6,275 bases of DNA from Archangiaceae bacterium (lineage in GTDB: Bacteria > Myxococcota > Myxococcia > Myxococcales > Myxococcaceae), in contig JAHFDQ010000377.1 in the NCBI GenBank assembly GCA_023248915.1, positions 1-6,275 on the forward strand, in the 5' to 3' direction. Both the position numbers and the translations under genes were made by a program. This document shows, piece after piece, positions 1-4,850 of the stretch; the stretch's first letter is position 1, and every line of letters starts with the position of its first letter. A model generated the notes under the pieces. It was given only the letters and a program-made list of their open reading frames with translations, searched no databases and had not been told where the DNA came from.

Positions 1-321
1 GACGATGGACGGCAGCAGTTCGAGGGGGATGGGTTCCGGCGCGACGAGGACGGACGGAACCGATTCGAGGGGGATGGGTTCCGGCGCGACGACGACGGAC
101 GGTAGCGGTTCGATGACGGCCGGTTTCGGTGCGACGACGTCGTCCAGGAACGGGTTGGGCGCCGGAGCCTTCGGCGTGACGATGACGGACGTTTCCGGCA
201 CGCTCGGTTCCGGCGCGACGACGATGGACGGAAGCGATTCCTCGGACTCCGCCTCGGGAGCGACGATGATGGACGGGAGGTCCGCCTCGGCCAGGGCTGC
301 TTCGGGCGCCACCACGACGGA
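1..321 (-). repeat. About 15-residue 'LPSIVVAPEP' repeat running off the left edge
   Basis: From residue 652 to the edge the protein repeats a (L)PS(I/V)(I/V)VAPEP core with Glu/Ala/Pro-rich connectors. About six recognisable cores are present and the start of another (LPSIV) lies at the edge; one degenerate part reads NPFLDDVVAPKP. The two copies nearest the edge are almost identical in DNA: 19-57 and 64-102 match at 38 of 39 positions with a 45-bp offset. The array continues outside the window, so its full length is unknown. Confidence 0.85.
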
Positions 322-2274
322 AGCGAGCGGGGCCTCGGCCGGCGATGGTCGCTCGGCATGGCCAGTGCCTCCGAGATCTCGCTGGAGCACCGCGTGGCGT
401 TGCGTCGGTTCGCGTTCGTCGTCGGCGAGCTCTGGCGCTGCCAGGCCCGGCCGGGTGGGTTCGCGCGCCACTGCCCCGAGGGCGAGGGCCTCTACCGCGG
501 GAGGCGTCGGGGCGGTCTCATCGGACCCCAGCGTCACCGCATGCTGGGACGTCGGAGTCGGTGCCGTCTCGTCGGCTCCCAGCAAGGGGGCCGCGACCGC
601 GCGCGGCGTGGCGGCGGCATCTTCAGTTCCCAAGGCTGAAGCGGCGCGGGTCGTCTGCGTGGGTTCGACCTCGTCGCCACCCAGCGCGGGGGCGCTCGTT
701 TCCCGGGCCTCGGCCCGCGAACCGCCGGTGGGCGCCTCAAGCGCCTTGATGGCCGGCTGCGTCGCCTCGTGCGGTTCCTCACCGAGCGCCGGGCTCTGGG
801 GAGCCTGCAAGGCCGCCACCCCGGCGGGGACGACGATGCTCGGCTGCGTCGGTTCGCGCCTGTCCGCGAGGGCGGTGTTGCCGCTTGGCGCCAGCGCCGC
901 GGCATTCCACGGCACAGGCGGCGAAGTCGTCGAAACGGGCCCCGCGATGGCGGCAGGGCGGGAGGCGGGAGGGGAAGGCGGTTGTTCCCACGGCTCATGC
1001 GCCTCGGACGGGGAAACGTCGTCCAGGCCGAGGTCGAGCATCGGGAGCACGGCCGCTGGCGGCAACACCCGGGCGGGTGGAGCGGGAGCAGAAGCAGGAG
1101 GAGGAACGGGAACTTTGGCGGGAGCAGGCGCGGCGACCCGAGGCTCGGGAATCGGCGCAGGCTCCACCGAATCGACCTCCGGTTCGGCGGAAGCGTCGAC
1201 GAGGATGACGTCTTCCGAGTCGACCTCCATCACATCGTCTTCGCCTACCTCGATGACGGCGGTCGCGGTCGGGGCGGCACCGGCGGGGGGGCCGTAGCTT
1301 CCCGCGTACGGCGCTGGGGGCGACCAGGTCGGGCCCCGGCCGTAGGGCAGCGTCACCGACGCGGCCGCCGCTGGCAGCGGGTTGTCCGTCGGCGGGCGCG
1401 GAAGATTGAGCCCGCCCAAAAATGAGGAACGAGGCAGGTCTGCCGACACGGGGGCTGCCTCGGGAACCGGCGACTCGTTGAGCCCAGGAAGGTTTAGATC
1501 GTCACCGAACCCTCCCTGCGGCGTCATGTTTCCGGGGAAGGGCTGCTGGCCATGGGCGGTGTCGAAGCCTGGCTGACCGACCGCGGTGTCCGGGTAGGCC
1601 GCCGCGTTCGCGTCGTACCCGCTCGGGGCCGCGTTCTCGCCTTCGTAGCCAGGGGGCTGCGGATAACCCTGGTTCGGGTCGGTGCCGCCGGAGTACTCCG
1701 GCTGATTCGGGTCGAACCCCTGCTGTGGGTAGGCGGCCTGGTTCGGGTCGTAGCCTTGCGGGTAGGCCGCCTGATTCGGGTCGTACCCCTGCGGGTAGGC
1801 CGCTTGGTTCGGGTCGTACCCCTGCGGGTAGGCCACTTGGTTCGGGTCGTACCCCTGCTGCGGGTAGGCCGCCTGATTCGGGTCGTACCCCTGTTGCGGG
1901 TAGGCCGCCTGAGGCGGGCCGTAGCCCTGAGGATACGCCGGCTGATTCGGGTCGTACCCCTGCGGGTAGGCCGCCTGATTCGGGTCATAACCCTGCGGGT
2001 AGGCCGCCTGATTTGGGTCGTACCCCGGAGCCGGGTAGCCGTACTGCGGATTCGGCGGGTAAGCGGCCGGGTAGGGGTACCAGTTTCCGTCCGCGCCGTA
2101 GTAGCCCTGCTGAGGTTGGCCAAGGTCCTCGGCGGCAGGGGCCGCCGAATCGGGAAGCCCGAGCAGAGACCTGAGCTCATTCCACCGCTGGTCTTCGCCT
2201 GCCGAAAGCCCCCCGAGCTTCCGCTTCTCGTCGAGAAAACGGAACTCCCTCATGGCTTCCTGCGTATCGGACAT
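1..2274 (-). CDS. Large repeat-rich low-complexity protein, C-terminus beyond left edge
   Basis: The frame is open for 758 codons from the ATG at 2274-2272 to the window edge, with no stop seen when I read every triplet; no stop codon is in view. An AAGG Shine-Dalgarno six bases before the ATG and the promoter at 2344-2372 support this start. Residues 1-40 form a charged, probably helical head (MSDTQEAMREFRFLDEKRK, then GGLSAGEDQRWNELRSLLG). Next come a Tyr/Pro/Gln-rich stretch with ten GYDPNQ units (84-196), short LNLPG and LNLPRP motifs, an acidic patch around 340-361 (VIEVGEDDVMEVDSEDVILV), a Pro/Ala linker, a 17-residue repeat (471-635) and a 15-residue repeat (652 to edge). I see no signal peptide, membrane segment or cysteine, so it is probably cytoplasmic and largely disordered. 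I do not recognise the function. Similar heads and linkers occur, from memory, in PilZ, FHA or TPR proteins of myxobacteria, so a folded domain may lie beyond the edge. Confidence 0.86.
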   Translation of the reverse strand, partial: MSDTQEAMREFRFLDEKRKLGGLSAGEDQRWNELRSLLGLPDSAAPAAEDLGQPQQGYYGADGNWYPYPAAYPPNPQYGYPAPGYDPNQAAYPQGYDPNQAAYPQGYDPNQPAYPQGYGPPQAAYPQQGYDPNQAAYPQQGYDPNQVAYPQGYDPNQAAYPQGYDPNQAAYPQGYDPNQAAYPQQGFDPNQPEYSGGTDPNQGYPQPPGYEGENAAPSGYDANAAAYPDTAVGQPGFDTAHGQQPFPGNMTPQGGFGDDLNLPGLNESPVPEAAPVSADLPRSSFLGGLNLPRPPTDNPLPAAAASVTLPYGRGPTWSPPAPYAGSYGPPAGAAPTATAVIEVGEDDVMEVDSEDVILVDASAEPEVDSVEPAPIPEPRVAAPAPAKVPVPPPASAPAPPARVLPPAAVLPMLDLGLDDVSPSEAHEPWEQPPSPPASRPAAIAGPVSTTSPPVPWNAAALAPSGNTALADRREPTQPSIVVPAGVAALQAPQSPALGEEPHEATQPAIKALEAPTGGSRAEARETSAPALGGDEVEPTQTTRAASALGTEDAAATPRAVAAPLLGADETAPTPTSQHAVTLGSDETAPTPPAVEALALGAVAREPTRPGLAAPELADDEREPTQRHAVLQRDLGGTGHAERPSPAEAPLASVVVAPEAALAEADLPSIIVAPEAESEESLPSIVVAPEPSVPETSVIVTPKAPAPNPFLDDVVAPKPAVIEPLPSVVVAPEPIPLESVPSVLVAPEPIPLELLPSIV
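370..864 (-). repeat. About eight degenerate copies of a 17-residue 'DE-EPTQ' repeat
   Basis: Residues 471-635 of the large protein repeat the pattern (A/S)DExEPTQxxAVxAxxLG. Recognisable starts are DRREPTQP, EEPHEATQ, GDEVEPTQ, TEDAAATP, ADETAPTP, SDETAPTP, AVAREPTR and DDEREPTQ, most ending in LG or LA. Units 3 to 7 are exactly 17 residues; the first two are longer. The invariant features are acidic residues, then Pro/Ala-Thr, then Gln, Pro or Arg. The DNA copies are diverged, so this array is older than the GYDPNQ array in the same gene. Function is unknown. Confidence 0.75.
1687..2025 (-). repeat. Ten tandem 33/36-nt units encoding GYDPNQAAYPQ(Q)
   Basis: Ten contiguous in-frame units cover residues 84-196: seven of 11 residues and three of 12, the longer ones gaining a second Gln. 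The consensus is GYDPNQAAYPQ. Variants are P for A in unit 3, GYGPPQ in unit 4, V for A in unit 6, and the degenerate last unit GFDPNQPEYSG. Three more decayed copies follow towards 1590 (GTDPNQGYPQPP, GYEGENAAPS, GYDANAAAYPDT). Units 6 and 7 differ by a single base (GTG versus GCG) and share the rarer AAC CAA codons, which indicates recent duplication. Unit lengths divisible by three keep the frame open whatever the copy number. Confidence 0.95.
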
Positions 2275-2343
2275 CACTCACCTTGCCGGCACCCTGCGCG
2301 GGGCCGCGCCGGGCGATGGCGGTTCGGCTGCCTGGCTCGGCGG

Positions 2344-2372
2344 ATTCTAGGGGGTAACCCCCCGTCGGTAAA
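2344..2372 (-). promoter_or_regulatory. Sigma-70-like promoter with a G-run/C-run dyad as spacer
   Basis: On the minus strand TTTACC (2372-2367) is followed by exactly 17 nt and then TAGAAT (2349-2344). That is 4 of 6 matches to TTGACA and 5 of 6 to TATAAT. The spacer contains GGGGGGTTACCCCC, a dyad with five-base arms. It lies between the broken cyclic-nucleotide gene and the large repeat protein and would start transcription near 2337, leaving a leader of about 60 nt. The fit is unusually good for such GC-rich DNA. The dyad could alternatively be a weak transcription stop for the upstream gene, but no T-run follows it directly. This is a sequence match only. Confidence 0.5.
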
Positions 2373-2410
2373 ACGTTCTCTGAGGCCTTCGGCGCGGCGG
2401 CGACGGGGCT

Positions 2411-2909
2411 CTAGAACGACCAGTTGTTGAGGATTCGCTGGAAATCGGCCAACTCTTCCTTCTTCTTCCCCTTGTCGAGCACCTCGACCAGCTTCTCGTC
2501 CATCAAGAGGAGCCGGCGGCTCATCACCTGGGCCAGGTTGTGGACGATCTTCAGGGCCGCGACGTTCTCGTCGCGGAGCAGCTTGCTGAAGCGGCTGGAC
2601 GGAATCTTGAGCAGCTTCACGTCGGACAGCGCGGTGGCCGTCGCGGACCGCGCCGCGTTGCCCCCCAACAGGCTCACCGACCTTGGCCAACGACAGCGGC
2701 GCCCCGTTGGGGCTCTTCTTGGTGACCTCGACGTGCCCGTCCAGGAGCACGAAAAGAGAGTCGCCCGGGTCGCCCTCGTGGAACAGCGCCGCGCCCTTCT
2801 TCACCGAGGTCTCTTCGGCGATACCGAAGATTTCCTCGGCCTCGGGCTCTTTCAGGCCCCGGCAGATGGGAATCTGAATCAGCTTCTTCACCAGTGGAGA
2901 AAGGGCCAT
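2411..2909 (-). pseudogene. Cyclic-nucleotide-binding domain protein, frameshifted by an internal deletion
   Basis: The N-terminal 77 codons (2909-2679, ATG with AAGGA six bases upstream) encode the first half of a CAP_ED/cNMP-binding beta-roll, including LFHEGDPGDSLFVLLDGHVEV and ending at LAKV. The second half resumes in another frame near 2677 as VSLLGGNAARSATATAL, followed by helices and a Lys/Glu-rich tail ending DFQRILNNWSF at the TAG, 2413-2411. Between the halves the phosphate-binding 'G-x-x-x-FGE' segment is absent. Comparison with the usual spacing of this fold suggests about 23 nt are missing (2 modulo 3), so the gene as written makes no intact protein. Both halves keep normal family sequence and codon use, so the lesion is recent or a sequence/assembly error. 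An intact protein would be about 172 residues with no DNA-binding domain, so a cNMP sensor rather than a CRP-type regulator. It starts 23 bp after the glutamate dehydrogenase stop, probably in the same transcript. Confidence 0.85.
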
Positions 2910-2932
2910 GGCGGTTCCTTGGGCTCGAGGGT

Positions 2933-4162
2933 TCAGATGCCGCGCAGCACGGTCGCCTTGCCCACCCGGCCGATGGCCACGATGAAGGCGGCGGTGCGAA
3001 GCGGAATCTTGCGGGTGCGGGAGACGGTCGCGATTCGCTCGTAGGCTTCTTTCATGGTGCGCTCGAGCTCGGCGTTGACCCGTTCTTCGTCCCAGGTGAG
3101 GTGCTGCATGTTCTGCACCCACTCGAAGTAGCTGACGGTGACGCCGCCGGCGTTGGCCAGGATGTCCGGCACCACCAGCACCCCCCGCTTCTCGAGGATC
3201 TCGTCCGCTTCGGGGTCGGTGGGGCCGTTGGCTCCTTCGACGATGATGCGGGCGCGAACTTCGGGGGCGACATGCTTGGTCAAGACGTTGCCCATCGCCG
3301 CCGGAATCAGCACCTCGCAGTCGGCGCAGAGCACCTCTTCGTTCGTGCACGGGGTGCCCCCGCCGAACCCCTTCACCGTCCCTGAGCGCTTGACGTGCTC
3401 GAACAGCCCCGCCACGTCGAGCCCCGAGGCGTTGCGCACGCCGCCGTGCACGTCCGAGACCGCGACCAGGCGGCCGCCGTCTTCGTGCACCAGCCGGGCG
3501 CTGTGGCTGCCCACGTTGCCGAAGCCCTGGACTGCAAACCGGGTGCCCTTCACCGGAATGCCGACGTCACGCAGGATTTCGCGGCAGGTGTACAGAATGC
3601 CCCGGCCGGTCGCCGCCTCGCGGCCCTTCGACCCGTAGAGGTCGAGCGGCTTGCCCGTCACCACCGCCGGCGAGTGGCCGTGGTACTTCGAGTACTGGTC
3701 CATGATCCACGCCATCACCTGGGGGTTGGTGTTGACGTCGGGCGCGGGAATGTCGCGCGTGGGGCCGATCACGTCCTGAATCTGGTCGACGAACTTCCGG
3801 GTCAGCCGCTCGATCTCTCGCAGCGACATGGTCGACGGGTCGCAGGTGATGCCGCCCTTCGCGCCTCCGAAGGGCAGGTTGACGACCGCGGTCTTCCAGG
3901 TCATCAAGGACGCGAGCGCCACCGCCTCGTCCTGGTCGAGCGAGGGGTGAAAGCGCAGCCCTCCCTTCATCGGCCCGCGGCTGTTGTCGTGCTGGATTCG
4001 AAAGCCCAGGAACGTCCGAATCTCGCCCGAGTCGAGCTCGATCGAGACCTGCACCTTCACCTCGCGCAAGGGGGTGGCGAGCAGCGTCTCGATGCGCTCG
4101 CCGACGTCCATGATGCGCGCTGCCTTGCGGAAGTAGTAGTTGGTGCCCTCGGCGGCGTTCAT
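2933..4162 (-). CDS. Glutamate dehydrogenase (Glu/Leu/Phe/Val dehydrogenase family)
   Basis: This 409-residue cytoplasmic enzyme reversibly converts glutamate to 2-oxoglutarate and ammonium with NAD(P). Residues 60-105 hold the dimerisation/substrate domain: PMKGGLRFHP (K66), MTWK (K90) and PFGGAKGG with the expected catalytic lysine K102. PAPDVNT gives the expected catalytic aspartate D142. The Rossmann fold appears as VQGFGNVG (211-218) followed by VSDVHG. ANAGGVTVSYFEW (336-348) carries the serine (S344) that in clostridial glutamate dehydrogenase contacts the substrate side-chain carboxylate, which favours glutamate over leucine or valine as substrate. Length and motifs fit the catabolic RocG/GudB-like group of about 410-430 residues, and nothing is missing. 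The ATG at 4162 is chosen because family homology begins there (MNAAEGTNYYFRKAARIMDV) and GGAG lies four bases upstream; the open frame extends further 5' without homology. The cofactor cannot be decided from sequence. The cyclic-nucleotide gene follows after 23 bp. Confidence 0.96.
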   Translation of the reverse strand: MNAAEGTNYYFRKAARIMDVGERIETLLATPLREVKVQVSIELDSGEIRTFLGFRIQHDNSRGPMKGGLRFHPSLDQDEAVALASLMTWKTAVVNLPFGGAKGGITCDPSTMSLREIERLTRKFVDQIQDVIGPTRDIPAPDVNTNPQVMAWIMDQYSKYHGHSPAVVTGKPLDLYGSKGREAATGRGILYTCREILRDVGIPVKGTRFAVQGFGNVGSHSARLVHEDGGRLVAVSDVHGGVRNASGLDVAGLFEHVKRSGTVKGFGGGTPCTNEEVLCADCEVLIPAAMGNVLTKHVAPEVRARIIVEGANGPTDPEADEILEKRGVLVVPDILANAGGVTVSYFEWVQNMQHLTWDEERVNAELERTMKEAYERIATVSRTRKIPLRTAAFIVAIGRVGKATVLRGI

Positions 4163-4275
4163 GCTGCTCCAACCCCCAGGTGGAAGTGGTGAGGCCCGCG
4201 CGACCTTAACAGAACGACCGCCGAAGGCACGGCGCCTCGCGCTAACATGCGCGGCCGATGGGGAACCGAACCTCG

Positions 4276-4304
4276 CACTCCGGCGACGCCGGGCGCTCGG
4301 AGTG
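4276..4304. promoter_or_regulatory. Inverted repeat overlapping the ribosome-binding site of the XRE gene
   Basis: CACTCCG (4276-4282) and CGGAGTG (4298-4304) are perfect 7-bp inverted arms with centres 22 bp apart, about two helical turns. Nested and overlapping is a second palindrome, CCGGCG-A-CGCCGG (4280-4292), so the two cannot pair at once in RNA. The right arm contains the GGAG (4299-4302) that serves the GTG start at 4309. The site could be an operator for a dimeric regulator, most simply the adjacent XRE protein, or an RNA hairpin hiding the Shine-Dalgarno. It lies in the divergent region shared with glutamate dehydrogenase, 114 bp or more from that start codon. The pairing is visible; the role is inferred. 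Confidence 0.45.
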
Positions 4305-4308
4305 ACGG

Positions 4309-4839
4309 GTGGCTTCCGGCAAGCTTCCGGCGCAGCCCTTCGGCGGTTCGGCCGACGGCAGGCGCAACCACGCCGCCGATGAGCTCGCGGCGCTCGCGCG
4401 ACGAATCCGGGCACTGCGTGAGCAGCGCGGAATGACTCAAGAGCTGTTCGCCAACCGCTGCGGCATCTCGGTCAGCTTCGCGTCGCTCTTGGAACGCGGC
4501 GAGCGCAGCCCCAGCTACGAGACCCTGGTCGAGGTCGCCCAGGCGCTCGAGGTGTCGATGCCCGAGCTGTTCCGCGAGTCGCCGGTAGCGCCCTACGACG
4601 ACCCGTACTTCGCGAAGCTGGTCGACTTCGCCCGAAAGGGGCGCATCAGCCACGCCCAGGTCGACAGGTTGATCGCCGTGGGCCACGCGATGTTCGGGCT
4701 CGCCGGGAAAGAGGCCTCCGCCGGCCCCCCCGCTCGCCGCGACGAGTCGACCTGCACCCAGCCCGGGTGCAACCGGCCGGTGCTCGCCAAGGGGCTGTGC
4801 GCGTCGCACTACCACCGGGCCCGGCGGGCGCGGCTGTAG
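4309..4839 (+). CDS. XRE-family helix-turn-helix regulator with C-terminal zinc-finger-like tail
   Basis: The product has 176 residues. Residues 1-22 are a Gly/Ala-rich leader. Residues 24-90 are a Cro/C1-type HTH: ARRIRALREQRGMTQELFA, then ISVSFASLLERGERSPS (turn and recognition helix) and LVEVAQALEVSMPELF. Residues 95-132 are a short helical region, then a Gly/Ala/Pro linker. The tail (149-171) has C149-x4-C154-x9-C164-x2-H167, in the pattern CTQPGCNRPVLAKGLCASHYHR, which looks like a single treble-clef-style zinc knuckle. Arg-rich residues end the protein, suggesting nucleic-acid contact. No in-frame ATG lies upstream (TGA at 4303-4305), and GGAG six bases before the GTG supports that start. 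It is divergent from glutamate dehydrogenase across 146 bp. It probably represses its own gene and perhaps the dehydrogenase, but its target is not shown by the sequence. The HTH call is firm; the zinc-binding call is by motif spacing only. Confidence 0.9.
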   Translation: MASGKLPAQPFGGSADGRRNHAADELAALARRIRALREQRGMTQELFANRCGISVSFASLLERGERSPSYETLVEVAQALEVSMPELFRESPVAPYDDPYFAKLVDFARKGRISHAQVDRLIAVGHAMFGLAGKEASAGPPARRDESTCTQPGCNRPVLAKGLCASHYHRARRARL

Positions 4840-4850
4840 ACGCCAGGCCG

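Noticed and set aside
1..1140. CRISPR-like reading of the short tandem repeats near the left edge and of the GYDPNQ array
   Set aside because: The repeats are contiguous, in frame, without unique spacers, and are explained by protein repeats.
5..1297. Long plus-strand open frame (430 codons) rich in Gly/Ser/Ala/Thr
   Set aside because: It is antisense to the minus-strand repeat protein, whose frame is open over the whole stretch with a plausible start, ribosome site and promoter. The Gly/Ser/Thr-rich repeats are the mirror of the APEP repeats.
2350..2363. GGGGG-TAA-CCCCC as a rho-independent terminator of the cyclic-nucleotide gene
   Set aside because: The stem is only five pairs and no T-run follows on the minus strand. 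Its exact fit between -35 and -10 hexamers makes a promoter reading better.
1552..2430. Plus-strand open frame with repeated LRVGRLIRVVP units, and a sister frame with GRPPDSGRTPA units
   Set aside because: Both are antisense readings of the GYDPNQ array. Repeat units divisible by three keep several frames open. No ribosome site or homology supports them.
2274..3350. Minus-strand frame of 358 codons starting inside glutamate dehydrogenase
   Set aside because: Only the part from 2909 to 2679 is real coding (first half of the cyclic-nucleotide protein). The upstream part is an out-of-frame reading of glutamate dehydrogenase and the downstream part is the shifted frame.
3395..4192. Plus-strand open frame of 265 codons
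   Set aside because: Antisense shadow of glutamate dehydrogenase, which has every family motif on the minus strand.
4205..4248. TTAACA and TAACAT as a promoter for the XRE gene
   Set aside because: The two hexamers are 31 or more nt apart, far from the usual 16-18.
4238..4253. CGCGC-TAACAT-GCGCG inverted repeat in the divergent region
   Set aside because: Five-base CG-only arms are expected often by chance in DNA of this composition. It might be a second operator but is not strong enough to list.
4159..4815. Minus-strand open frame of 218 codons across the XRE gene
   Set aside because: Antisense to the XRE regulator, whose plus-strand HTH and Cys/His motifs are clear.
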